A DNA stretch of 38,020 bases, from NCBI GenBank assembly GCA_036519575.1, contig DATDKZ010000158.1, positions 1 to 38,020 on the forward strand, given 5' to 3'. The notes under the pieces were generated by a model, which saw only the letters and a program-made list of their open reading frames with translations, was not told the origin of the DNA and searched no databases. The number at the start of each line of letters is the position of its first letter. The first letter of the stretch is position 1. This document shows, piece by piece, positions 7,948-15,536 of this stretch. Source of the DNA: AC-69 sp036519575. Its GTDB lineage: Bacteria; Actinomycetota; UBA4738; HRBIN12. Both the position numbers and the translations under genes were made by a program.

Positions 7948-9213
7948 ATGCCCATCCGCCGGACCGAATTCGAGTCGGGCCTGCGAGTCGTGACGGAACG
8001 CATGCCCGGTGTGAGGTCGGTGGCCCTGGGGTTCTGGGTGCTGGCGGGATCGCGGGACGAGCCGCCGCCCATCAGCGGCTCGTCTCATTTCCTTGAGCAT
8101 CTGCTGTTCAAGGGGACGAAGGCCCGAACCGCGCGCGACATCGCCGAGGCCTTCGACGCGGTGGGCGGGGACGTGAACGCGTTCACCGCGAAGGAGTACA
8201 CGTGCTTCTATTCCCGGGTCCGGGACCGCGACCTGCCCATGGCGGCGGAGCACCTCTCCGACATGCTCCAGAACTCGGTGATCCGCACGTCGGACTTCGA
8301 GGCCGAGCGCCAGGTGATCCTGGAAGAGATCCACATGCACGAGGACACCCCCGACGACCTCATCCACGATCTGCTGAACCAGACCCTGTGGCCCGACCAC
8401 CCCCTCGGCCGGCCCATCCTGGGGACCGTGGAGAGCATCACCGCCGCAACCCGCGACCAGGTGCGGCGGTTCTACAAGCGCCACTACCTGCCCGGCAGCC
8501 TGGTGGTCGTGGCCGCGGGAAATGTGGAACACGATTCGCTCCTCGAGCTGCTCGGCGCGGGCATGCCGACCGGCCCCGTCCGTTTGGAGGGCCCGAGCTC
8601 GTGGAACCGGCGTCTTGCCGGCAACCCTCCCGCCCCCTCCGGGCAGACACTGGTGAAACGGCGGAAGACCGAGCAGGCCCACATCTGCCTGGGGACGAAC
8701 GGGCTGGCCCGCAAGGACCCGGAGCGCTTCGCCTTCGGCATCGTGAACGCGGCGATCGGAGGAGGGATGTCGTCCCGGCTGTTCCAGGAGATCCGGGAGA
8801 AACGAGGACTGGCGTACTCGGTGTACAGCTACCACTCGCAGTACGCGGAGGCCGGCCTGTTCGCCGCGTACGCGGGAACGACCCCCGCCCGGGCCAAGGA
8901 GGTGCTCGACCTCGTTCGCGAACAGCTGGCCGAGGTGGCCGACGGCGCGCTCTCCGAGGAGGAGTTCGAGCGGGCCAAGGGCCATATGAAGGGATCGCTC
9001 GTCCTGTCGCTGGAGGACCCGAGCGGCCGGATGTCACGCCTGGGCAAATCCGAGATCTCGCATGGCGAGATCCTGACCGTGAACCAGATCCTCCAGCGGA
9101 TCGAGAGCGTGAGCCTCGACGACGCTCGCCGGGTGGCCAAGCGGGTCCTGTCCCAGCCGCTTGCCCTGGCGATGCTCGGTCCGTTCAGGGGCGGAAAGGA
9201 ACCCTCCGCGTGA
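7948..9213 (+). CDS. M16-family zinc metallopeptidase
   Basis: A 421-residue processing-peptidase-type (pitrilysin superfamily) protein. The inverted zinc motif HxxEH is present as HFLEH (His47, Glu50, His51), and the third metal ligand region lies in ILEEIHMHED about 75 residues later. The second half shows the usual non-catalytic repeat, including GGGMSSRLFQEIREKRGLAY. Genes of this type commonly follow pnp in Actinomycetota and Firmicutes; the physiological substrate is unknown. The ATG at 7948 starts exactly at the conserved N-terminus, whereas the longer reading frame would extend back into pnp. Its stop overlaps the dapB start (GTGA). Confidence 0.93.
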   Translation: MPIRRTEFESGLRVVTERMPGVRSVALGFWVLAGSRDEPPPISGSSHFLEHLLFKGTKARTARDIAEAFDAVGGDVNAFTAKEYTCFYSRVRDRDLPMAAEHLSDMLQNSVIRTSDFEAERQVILEEIHMHEDTPDDLIHDLLNQTLWPDHPLGRPILGTVESITAATRDQVRRFYKRHYLPGSLVVVAAGNVEHDSLLELLGAGMPTGPVRLEGPSSWNRRLAGNPPAPSGQTLVKRRKTEQAHICLGTNGLARKDPERFAFGIVNAAIGGGMSSRLFQEIREKRGLAYSVYSYHSQYAEAGLFAAYAGTTPARAKEVLDLVREQLAEVADGALSEEEFERAKGHMKGSLVLSLEDPSGRMSRLGKSEISHGEILTVNQILQRIESVSLDDARRVAKRVLSQPLALAMLGPFRGGKEPSA

Positions 9214-10013
9214 TTCGGGTCGGTGTGGTCGGCGCTGCGGGACGGATGGGGCAGATGGTGTGCCGAACCGTGGCCGGCGAGCCCGACCTCGCGCTGGTCG
9301 CCGCGATCGACCGGTCCAAGGTCGGTCAGTCGATCGGGTCGCAGATCGGCCATCCCAAGCTGGACGTCCCCATCTCCGACGAACTGGATCGCCTGCTCGA
9401 GGCGGAGGTGGAGGTGGCCGTGGACTTCACGCACCCCGAGGTCGTGATGGACGACATCCGGTGGTGCATCGAGCACGGCATCCACCTGGTCGTGGGCACC
9501 ACCGGTTTGGAGGAGGACGAGCTGGATGAGATCCGCAAGCTGATCGAGGACGAGGGCGGTGAGCCGAACGTGATCGTCGCTCCGAACTTCGCCCTCGGCG
9601 CGGTGCTGATGCAGCGGTTCGCCGCCGTGGCGGCCAGATTCTTTCCGGCCGCGGAGATCATCGAGCTCCACCACGACGGCAAGGCCGACGCCCCTTCGGG
9701 GACCGCGCTCTCCACAGCGAGGCGACTGGTCGAAGAGCGCGGTGGCGGCTATCGAGGTCCCTCGACGGAATCGATCGAGGGCGTTCGGGGGGGGGAGGTG
9801 GACGGCGTGCGGGTCCACTCGGTTCGACTCCCCGGCCTGGTAGCCCACCAGGAGGTCATCCTGGGTGGGCAGGGCCAGACCCTGACCATCCGCCACGACT
9901 CCACCGACCGGAGCTCCTTCATGCCCGGGGTGCTGATGGCCATCCGGGCCGTGTCCACCCGGCCGGGCCTGACCGTCGGCCTGGAGCCGCTGCTCGACCT
10001 CCCGGAGCAGTGA
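9210..10013 (+). CDS. dapB: 4-hydroxy-tetrahydrodipicolinate reductase
   Basis: A 267-residue DapB that reduces the product of DapA to tetrahydrodipicolinate with NAD(P)H in lysine/diaminopimelate synthesis. The Rossmann motif GAAGRMG lies at residues 8-14, GTTG at about 96-99, and the signature E-L-HHDGKADAPSGTAL at about 152-166, with the catalytic His pair (154-155) and Lys158. The start is GTG 9210, overlapping the M16 stop, with SD-like GGAAAGGA upstream. Its stop overlaps the GTG of the following deacetylase gene. The rest of the DapL pathway (dapA, dapL, dapF) is in this window. Confidence 0.97.
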   Translation: MIRVGVVGAAGRMGQMVCRTVAGEPDLALVAAIDRSKVGQSIGSQIGHPKLDVPISDELDRLLEAEVEVAVDFTHPEVVMDDIRWCIEHGIHLVVGTTGLEEDELDEIRKLIEDEGGEPNVIVAPNFALGAVLMQRFAAVAARFFPAAEIIELHHDGKADAPSGTALSTARRLVEERGGGYRGPSTESIEGVRGGEVDGVRVHSVRLPGLVAHQEVILGGQGQTLTIRHDSTDRSSFMPGVLMAIRAVSTRPGLTVGLEPLLDLPEQ

Positions 10014-10792
10014 CCCGGCGCCTGGCCGCCGTCTTCGCTCACCCCGACGACGACACGTACGGCGTGGGGGGAACCGTCGGGATGCATGCCGATGCCGGGA
10101 TCGTGGTCACGGCGATCCTGGCCACCAGCGGGGACGCGGGACGGATCCTCGACCCCAGCCTGGCAACGCCGCAGAACCTGGGGTTGGTCCGGGAAGGCGA
10201 GGACCGGGCCGCCTGGGGGGAGCTCGGCGTGAGGCCGGTGCTGCACTTTCTCCGTCATCCCGATGGTGACCTCCGGGGGGTTCCCCGTGACGAGCTGGCC
10301 GGCCGCATCGCCGAGCTCCTCGCGTCGGCCCGTCCCGAAGTCGTGGTGACGTTCGGCCCCGATGGGGTCACCGGACACGAGGACCACATCGCGGTCGGCG
10401 AGGCCGCGACGGCCGGATTCCACTGGGCCAGGGAGCGGTCGCCGGAGGACGGCTTGGCTCGGCTGTTATATGTGGCGATCCCGCAATCGCGACTTGACCG
10501 GTTGAACGCGCTCCTGCGTGAGCGAGGGATCGAGCCGTTCGATCCCACCCAGCCGTTCGTGCCGCGCGGGGTCCCCGACGAGTCCATCGCCGTGATGGTG
10601 GACTGCTCCCCCGTCTACCAGCGCAAGCTGGAGGCCCTTCGTCAACACAGGACGCAGGGAGAGCTGGAGGATGTCCCGTACGAGCTGTGGCCCGACGTGC
10701 TCGACCGGGAGGCCTTCGTCTTGGCGTGGCCCGAGCGAGCGAGGGGAGAGCCGGTCCTGTCCGACGTGTTCGAGGGGCTTCCGGGCGCGTAA
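10010..10792 (+). CDS. PIG-L/LmbE-family zinc deacetylase
   Basis: A 260-residue protein of the N-acetylglucosaminylphosphatidylinositol deacetylase-like superfamily, which includes MshB and Mca. The metal-binding motif AHPDDD (His11, Asp13, Asp14) and the second motif GPDGVTGHEDH (His123, Asp125, His126) are intact. Substrates in this family are N-acetyl or amide groups on sugars and mycothiol-type thiols. The exact target cannot be assigned; an MshB-like role is only one possibility. The start is GTG 10010, overlapping the dapB stop (GTGA), so it is probably co-transcribed with dapB. Its TAA stop opens a TAAGCT -10 box for the next gene. Confidence 0.88.
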   Translation: MTRRLAAVFAHPDDDTYGVGGTVGMHADAGIVVTAILATSGDAGRILDPSLATPQNLGLVREGEDRAAWGELGVRPVLHFLRHPDGDLRGVPRDELAGRIAELLASARPEVVVTFGPDGVTGHEDHIAVGEAATAGFHWARERSPEDGLARLLYVAIPQSRLDRLNALLRERGIEPFDPTQPFVPRGVPDESIAVMVDCSPVYQRKLEALRQHRTQGELEDVPYELWPDVLDREAFVLAWPERARGEPVLSDVFEGLPGA

Positions 10793-10795
10793 GCT
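10790..10795 (+). promoter_or_regulatory. -10 box (TAAGCT) built on the deacetylase stop codon
   Basis: The TAA stop at 10790-10792 is the first half of TAAGCT, which ends 8 bases before GTG 10804. There is no SD between them, consistent with a leaderless transcript. The -35 is weak. Confidence 0.4.
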
Positions 10796-10803
10796 CGGGG
10801 ACC

Positions 10804-12015
10804 GTGGACGTCGAGATCCGGACCATCGCGCCCGAGGAATTCGCCGCCTATATCGACGCGCTCACCGCGGGTTTCGGTGGCCACGCCCGGCCCGAGGACA
10901 TCGAGCGTGAACGGATGGTGGCCGAGATCGACCGGTGCCTCGCCGCCCTCGACGGCCCGGAGATCGTCGGCGGCGCGTCCGCGGCCTCGTTCACCCTGAC
11001 GGTACCGGGCGGTTCGGTTCGTGCCGCGGGTGTGACCGGAGTGGCGGTGAAGCCGACCCACCGACGGCAGGGCATCAACTCGGCGCTCATGAGGCGGCAG
11101 CTCGACGACATACGGGCCAACGGTGAGCCGCTTGCCATCCTGTATGCCTCCGAAGGGGGCATCTATGGCCGGTTCGGCTACGGGCTCGGCTCGCTCCGCT
11201 GCTCGATGGACGTCGAGCGGGAGCGAACGGCCTTCGTCAGCGGCTACCCCTCCACGGGCCGGACCCGGCTGCTCGATCGGGAGGACGCGCTTGCGGTCAT
11301 GCGACCGCTCTACGACCGGGTTCGGCAGAACCGGCCCGGTGGGATCGAGCTCGATCCCACGTGGTTCGCACACCGGTTCGCCGAGACCCAATGGGGCGAG
11401 GACCGGGATTGGTTCTACGCGGTGCACGAAGGCGCCGACGGCCCGGACGCCTACGCCGTCTATCGCATCGAACACGGCAAGTATGGGGATCACCGCAACG
11501 GGCTCGCCGTGGAGGAGGTCCAGGCGTCATCCCCTCAGGCCCACGCCGAGATGTGGCGCTACCTGTTCGACGTCGATCTCATCGAACGGATCACCGCGGG
11601 GAACCGGCCGATCGACGACCCGCTGCTCCACCTGCTTCAGGACCCCGATCGGCTCCGGCTCCTGGTCAAGATGGGGTTGTGGGTGCGGCCGGTGGACGTT
11701 CCCAAGTCGCTTGAGGCACGGCGATATGCGGCCGAGGGCCGGGTCACGATCGAGGTCCGGGACCTGTTCTGCCCGTGGAACGAGGGCCGCCACGTAGTGG
11801 AGGGCGGCCCGGATGGCGCGTCATGCGTCACCACGCGCGCCGAACCCGATCTCGTGATGGGCGTGAACGAGCTCGGCGCCGCGTACCTGGGCGGCGTGAG
11901 CTTCCGGCAGCTGCATCGAGCCGGACGGGTACGGGAGGAACGGCCGGGGGCGCTGGCCAGGGCCGACGCGTTGTTCGCCTGGGACCCTGCGCCGTGGTGC
12001 TCGTTCGTGTTCTGA
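10804..12015 (+). CDS. Eis-type GNAT N-acetyltransferase
   Basis: A 403-residue protein of the Eis (enhanced intracellular survival) family: an N-terminal GNAT domain, a second GNAT-like domain and a C-terminal SCP2-like fold. The acetyl-CoA motif VTGVAVKPTHRRQGINSAL lies at about 78-95. GIYGRFGYG contains Tyr126, the same number as the general acid of Mycobacterium tuberculosis Eis. The chain also ends in Phe, as does Eis, whose C-terminal carboxylate is the general base. The total length is nearly the same as that of Eis. Eis acetylates amines, including aminoglycosides, at several positions; the natural substrate here is unknown. GTG 10804 is chosen because it gives the family N-terminus and follows a TAAGCT box. 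Confidence 0.9.
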   Translation: MDVEIRTIAPEEFAAYIDALTAGFGGHARPEDIERERMVAEIDRCLAALDGPEIVGGASAASFTLTVPGGSVRAAGVTGVAVKPTHRRQGINSALMRRQLDDIRANGEPLAILYASEGGIYGRFGYGLGSLRCSMDVERERTAFVSGYPSTGRTRLLDREDALAVMRPLYDRVRQNRPGGIELDPTWFAHRFAETQWGEDRDWFYAVHEGADGPDAYAVYRIEHGKYGDHRNGLAVEEVQASSPQAHAEMWRYLFDVDLIERITAGNRPIDDPLLHLLQDPDRLRLLVKMGLWVRPVDVPKSLEARRYAAEGRVTIEVRDLFCPWNEGRHVVEGGPDGASCVTTRAEPDLVMGVNELGAAYLGGVSFRQLHRAGRVREERPGALARADALFAWDPAPWCSFVF

Positions 12016-12018
12016 GCG

Positions 12019-12657
12019 CTACGGCTCGCCTGCTCCCCAGCCCACGAACCCCAGAACGATCAGCCACACACCGAGGGTGCCGAGCGCCAGGGCCAATACG
12101 TCCCCCAGGATCCTGAGTGCGCGTTCGCTCACCCGGCGAGCGCCGGTTCCGAAGAGCACCATGGCGGAATCCATCAGCGACACCCCGAACAGGAGCGCTG
12201 CCACTGTGAGGAACGCAAGCCCGCGTCCCCCGTCGTGCGCGGCGTCCGCCACCACCGCGGTTCCCGTTGTGGCCAGGAACACGTAGGCCCCAGGGTTCAG
12301 GAGGACGGCGACGATCCCTCGAACCGCGGGGTGGAGACGAGGGGGCGCCCCGTCGACCGGCCGCCGCCGCCGGTTCTCGAGGAGCGCGTCGACGGCCAGG
12401 AACACGAGGAAACCGCCGCCGACGACACGCACGATCGACAGGAACGTCGGACCGGGGTCGATCGAGGAGACGCCCGCCGCCAACACCACGAGCATGAAAC
12501 AGAACGTGGCGTTGGCTCCCGCCATCGCCCGCAGGCCTCGGGACGCGCCGCCCCGGGAGGCCTCGGAGAACAGCAGGAGCTGCACCGGGCCGGGCGATGC
12601 GCCCAGCGCGACGCCCAGCCCGAACGCGGCCACGGGGTGCGTGAGATCGGAAGCCAC
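12019..12657 (-). CDS. LysE/RhtB-family exporter
   Basis: A 212-residue membrane protein with about six hydrophobic segments. The N-terminal family signature is visible (LGVALGASPGPVQLLLFSEASRGG), followed by the glycine-rich GLRAMAGANATF and the central VVGGGFLVFLAVDAL. A later NPGAYVFL corresponds to the usual NPK-type loop. The family exports amino acids or related small molecules; the substrate cannot be called. GTG 12657 starts one base after the SixA stop, so it is probably translated by coupling; the ATG at 12702 would lie inside the SixA gene. It converges with the Eis-type gene with only three bases between stops. Confidence 0.85.
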   Translation of the reverse strand: MASDLTHPVAAFGLGVALGASPGPVQLLLFSEASRGGASRGLRAMAGANATFCFMLVVLAAGVSSIDPGPTFLSIVRVVGGGFLVFLAVDALLENRRRRPVDGAPPRLHPAVRGIVAVLLNPGAYVFLATTGTAVVADAAHDGGRGLAFLTVAALLFGVSLMDSAMVLFGTGARRVSERALRILGDVLALALGTLGVWLIVLGFVGWGAGEP

Positions 12658-12658
12658 G

Positions 12659-13108
12659 TCAGGAGAGCCGAAGCTCCTCGACCCGGATCCTTCCGCCATC
12701 ATCGGTCAGGAGGACTCCCTCGCATTCGGCCAGCGGACGGATCTCCCGGCTGGTGAGTCCTCGGACCGCCTTCTCGATCAGGGGTGTGTGCCCGACGGCC
12801 AGGCCACGTCCTGCCTCCGGGATCGCAGCGATGACCGCATGGAGAACCTCTCCGAGCTGCTCCGGAGAGTTGTCGGTCCCGTCACCGCCCAACCCGGGGA
12901 CGACGGCGTGCTCCGGCAACTGCTGGCCGGTGGCCCGCAAGAACCATGCAGCGGTTTCGGCGGCCCGTTTGGCCGGCGAGACGAACAAGACGTCGTAGCC
13001 TCCGGTGAGTGTCCGACCGACGTCCTCGGCCTGGACCCGCCCCTCGGGCGAGAGCGCGTCCGCGTCCGGATCGCGGCGAGCGTGCCGTCGGATCTCGAGC
13101 GTCTTCAA
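12659..13108 (-). CDS. SixA-type histidine phosphatase
   Basis: A 149-residue branch of the histidine phosphatase superfamily. The catalytic RHA motif is at the N-terminus (EIRRHARRD, His8), followed by LSPEGRVQAEDVGRTL, a conserved Arg in SPAKRAAETA, and a second His in VGHTPLIE near the C-terminus. This short form resembles SixA, which removes phosphate from phosphohistidine on signalling or PTS proteins, but small-molecule substrates are also known. TTG 13108 is preferred because an SD (GAGGAAGG) stands 7 bases upstream and the protein then begins two residues before the conserved strand. The extended frame from 13291 runs through the divergent lipoprotein gene. Confidence 0.83.
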   Translation of the reverse strand: MKTLEIRRHARRDPDADALSPEGRVQAEDVGRTLTGGYDVLFVSPAKRAAETAAWFLRATGQQLPEHAVVPGLGGDGTDNSPEQLGEVLHAVIAAIPEAGRGLAVGHTPLIEKAVRGLTSREIRPLAECEGVLLTDDGGRIRVEELRLS

Positions 13109-13135
13109 CGGTGAACCTTCCTCGTGGGCTTCCCG

Positions 13136-13141
13136 TATGAT
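13136..13141 (+). promoter_or_regulatory. -10 box (TATGAT) of the lipoprotein gene
   Basis: TATGAT is close to the consensus TATAAT and ends 10 bases before ATG 13152, implying a very short or absent leader. It lies in the 43-base gap between the divergent SixA-type gene and the lipoprotein gene. Confidence 0.5.
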
Positions 13142-13151
13142 GCCCGACCGC

Positions 13152-13625
13152 ATGAAGACTACCCATCGTGGCTTGCTCTTCCTGACGATCGTGATGGCCA
13201 CGACACTCGCGACGTCGTGCACCAGGAGCACCGCAACGGAGCCCCGCGCGAGCGGGACGAACGGGAAGGGAACTGGAAACGGTAGCGACACGGTTACTCC
13301 GGAAGCGACGGCAACCGGCCCGCCTGGGACGGCCGTCTATCGGTATGCGAACCCTGGGCTGGTGGCCACGATGAGTCTGGACGGCGACTCGGGCACGCTG
13401 GCGATCGAGAACGACACGGCCCGCGAGCTCTCGCCGCCGGGCTTCTACATCCTCGACGCCAGCACCGGCGATCGCGTGATTGGCGAGGTGAAGGATCCGA
13501 CGGCGATCCCTATCGGCGAGACGATGACGTTCAGGGTCTCGTTCTCGGGGCTGGGGATCAAGGACATCGGCCTCGTGATCCTGGTGATCGGCCACGACAA
13601 CTACGGCGCGTTCGCCCGACAATAG
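13152..13625 (+). CDS. small lipoprotein of unknown function
   Basis: A 157-residue protein with a signal peptide (MKTTHRGLLFLTIVMATTL) ending in ATSC, with Cys23 as the likely lipidation site. A low-complexity Thr/Gly/Pro linker (about 25-60) leads to a predicted beta-rich domain (about 62-157) with no family I recognise. ATG 13152 is preferred to the ATG pair at 13137/13140 because it sits just after the TATGAT box and begins the signal peptide directly. It is transcribed divergently from the SixA-type gene and converges on the adenosyltransferase gene with 16 bases between stops. Confidence 0.7.
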   Translation: MKTTHRGLLFLTIVMATTLATSCTRSTATEPRASGTNGKGTGNGSDTVTPEATATGPPGTAVYRYANPGLVATMSLDGDSGTLAIENDTARELSPPGFYILDASTGDRVIGEVKDPTAIPIGETMTFRVSFSGLGIKDIGLVILVIGHDNYGAFARQ

Positions 13626-13641
13626 AACCTGCTGGCGTGGT

Positions 13642-14190
13642 CTATCGACGGCTCGTGGGCTCGGATTCGCCCCCCACCACCCGGGCAAGGACGAAGACGA
13701 GATCCGAGAGGCGATTCAGATAGAGAAGCACCTGATCGTTGACCTCGGCTCCTGAGTCGCGGAGCTCGACGACGTGGCGCTCGGCGCGGCGGATCACACT
13801 CCTGGCAACGTCGAACGACGCCGAGACCGGATTCGCGCCGGGCACGATGAACGCGTTCGGCAGGGGATGCCCCGCCACCAGCTCGTCGATCCGGGATTCC
13901 AGGCGCGACACCATCTCGGCCGTGACGAGCGATACGCCGGGCTCGAGCTTTGTTCGTTCCTTCGGATTGGTCGCCAGGTCCGCTCCGACCACGAACAGCT
14001 CGCGCTGGAGTCCCAGGATCTCCGCGTCCAATCCAGGGTCGTCGCAAAGCGCTCGGCCCAGGCCGAGCACCGCGACCGCCTCGTCGGTCGTGCCGTACGC
14101 CTCGGTCGCCGGGTCTGCTTTGGAGACTCGGCCACCGTAGAGCATGCCGGTCGTGCCGTCGTCACCCCGTTTCGTGTAGATCTTGGGCAC
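13642..14190 (-). CDS. PduO-type cob(I)alamin adenosyltransferase
   Basis: A 182-residue ATP:corrinoid adenosyltransferase that makes coenzyme B12 (adenosylcobalamin). The family hallmarks are the N-terminal ATP-binding segment KIYTKRGDDGTTG, then GGRVSKADPATEAYGTTDEA, the acidic/helical LESRIDEL, and the C-terminal RRAERHVVEL followed by YLNRLSDLVFVLAR. The start is GTG 14190 without an SD, 6 bases after a TATCCT box, so the transcript is probably leaderless. Longer readings in the same frame are promoter sequence. The product is the cofactor for the class II ribonucleotide reductase NrdJ encoded at 34591-37341; this link is functional inference. Confidence 0.93.
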   Translation of the reverse strand: MPKIYTKRGDDGTTGMLYGGRVSKADPATEAYGTTDEAVAVLGLGRALCDDPGLDAEILGLQRELFVVGADLATNPKERTKLEPGVSLVTAEMVSRLESRIDELVAGHPLPNAFIVPGANPVSASFDVARSVIRRAERHVVELRDSGAEVNDQVLLYLNRLSDLVFVLARVVGGESEPTSRR

Positions 14191-14191
14191 G

Positions 14192-14206
14192 CGGCTAGGA
14201 TAGCCG
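14192..14206 (-). promoter_or_regulatory. -10 box inside a perfect palindrome before the adenosyltransferase gene
   Basis: CGGCTA-GGA-TAGCCG is a perfect inverted repeat with 6-base arms. On the minus strand it contains TATCCT (14202-14197), which ends 6 bases before the GTG start. A palindrome over a -10 box is a plausible repressor site, but it could equally be chance, because the -10 hexamer forms part of it. Confidence 0.4.
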
Positions 14207-14490
14207 GAGGTTCGGGCGCCACAGGTTGCACCTGGTGCCGACGCCGGGCCGATCGGACAACGACACGTCATGCGAGCAACGCGCAGCCCACGTGGCCCTC
14301 GAACGTCACGCGCGACAAGGAGAACCGGTGGAACCCGTTTGGTTGGATAGCTCGAGAGCCCGCCGAGCCACCCTGTGGTCAAGGGCCTCCAGATGCACCT
14401 ACCCTTTTCGGTGCAAGTGGAGCCTCGGCGAGTGCACTGGGTTTCCCCCCCCACGGGGGACTGATGTGCAACATGTGACTCTTGTGGCTC
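14207..14490. other. non-coding gap between the adenosyltransferase gene and dapA
   Basis: I find no convincing gene here. Visible structure: an inverted repeat TGCACC/GGTGCA (14394-14415, 10-base loop), a nearby TGCAC (about 14432) that could compete for the same arm, and a C8/G5 run (CCCCC-AC-GGGGG, about 14447-14458). A 95-codon open frame (14226-14513) has no start signal and no recognisable protein. I see no cobalamin, lysine or T-box riboswitch core. The dapA promoter follows at 14491. Confidence 0.5.
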
Positions 14491-14519
14491 TTGTGCGGCA
14501 GGTGGCACGGTGATACGCT
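14491..14519 (+). promoter_or_regulatory. dapA promoter
   Basis: TTGTGC (14491-14496), a 17-base spacer and TACGCT (14514-14519). Transcription would start near 14526, giving a GC-rich leader of about 125 bases before the SD (AAGGAGGAGG) and ATG 14652. Confidence 0.55.
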
Positions 14520-14651
14520 CCGGCCTCAATCGTGAGGACGGGCGGGCGGCGCAAGCCAGGGCGCCTGAGCGGGGCCCGACCGCCCGGCCGACGTCTGCGC
14601 GGCCTCCTCGGGCCGCCGCCCGCCGCCGCACCCGGCAGCAAAGGAGGAGGC

Positions 14652-15536
14652 ATGGCCGGTAGGTTCGGGGCGGTCGTCACCGCCATGGTTACCCCGTTTC
14701 GGGACGACCACTCGCTCGATCTCGAAGGCGCGCGTAGGCTGGCGGACCACCTGTTCGAACACGGCTCGGACAGCCTCGTGGTTGCCGGGTCGACCGGCGA
14801 GTCCCCCACGCTCAGTCACAAGGAGAAGCTCGAGCTGTTCGGCGCGGTCATCCAGGCCGCGCGGGGCAGGGGAAAGGTCGTGTGCGGAACGGGGACCTAT
14901 AGCACGGCGGAGACCCTCGAGCTCTCACGTGAGGCGGAGAAGCTCGGAGCCGACGGCCTCCTGTTGGTGACTCCGTACTACAACAAGCCGCCGCAGCGAG
15001 GGCTGGTGGCCCACTACACGCGCATCGCCTCCGCCGTGTCGATCCCGATCGTGGCCTACAACATCCCCGGCCGGACCGGCGTGCGGATCGAGCACGAGAC
15101 CCTGCTCGAGCTGGCCAACGTCCCGAACATCATCGGGGTCAAGGACTCGACCGGCGACTTCCAGTCCATCTCCCGACTGATCACCGAGGCGCCCCCCGCG
15201 TTCGAGGTCTACTCGGGCGATGACTGGGCCACCTTCGGTTACATGTGCCTCGGGGCGGTGGGGGTGGTGTCGGTGGCCTCCCACCTGGTGGGTGACCGGA
15301 TCCGCCAGCTGACGGACCTCGTCGCGGGGGGCGACATCCCGGCGGCCCGAAAGATCCACGAGGAGCTCTCCCCGCTGTTCAACACCCTGTTCATCACCAC
15401 CAACCCCATCCCGGTGAAGACCGCGCTTGGGATCCTCGGCCTTCCGGCCGGCCCGCCCCGGCTGCCGCTCGTCCCGGCGACCAAGCAGGAGCGGGCGAGG
15501 ATCGAGAAGGCGCTGGTGGATGCCAGGCTCCTCTAG
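14652..15536 (+). CDS. dapA: 4-hydroxy-tetrahydrodipicolinate synthase
   Basis: A 294-residue DapA that condenses pyruvate and aspartate semialdehyde, the first committed step to diaminopimelate and lysine. The Schiff-base lysine is Lys164 in IGVKDSTGD. The catalytic triad residues are present: Ser47-Thr48 in AGSTGE (Ser replaces the more usual Thr at the first position), Tyr110 in TPYYNKPPQ, and Tyr136 in AYNIPGRTG. The start is ATG 14652 with a strong SD immediately upstream. The last 17 bases overlap the start of the RNase J gene, an arrangement (dapA-rnj) typical of Actinomycetota. Confidence 0.97.
   Translation: MAGRFGAVVTAMVTPFRDDHSLDLEGARRLADHLFEHGSDSLVVAGSTGESPTLSHKEKLELFGAVIQAARGRGKVVCGTGTYSTAETLELSREAEKLGADGLLLVTPYYNKPPQRGLVAHYTRIASAVSIPIVAYNIPGRTGVRIEHETLLELANVPNIIGVKDSTGDFQSISRLITEAPPAFEVYSGDDWATFGYMCLGAVGVVSVASHLVGDRIRQLTDLVAGGDIPAARKIHEELSPLFNTLFITTNPIPVKTALGILGLPAGPPRLPLVPATKQERARIEKALVDARLL

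Noticed and set aside
14226..14513. A 95-codon open frame in the non-coding gap before dapA
   Set aside because: It has no SD or -10 box, its composition is unlike a folded protein, and it overlaps the dapA promoter.
14191..14651. Possible cobalamin, lysine or T-box riboswitch
   Set aside because: None of the conserved core sequences were found on either strand, and the adenosyltransferase transcript appears leaderless.
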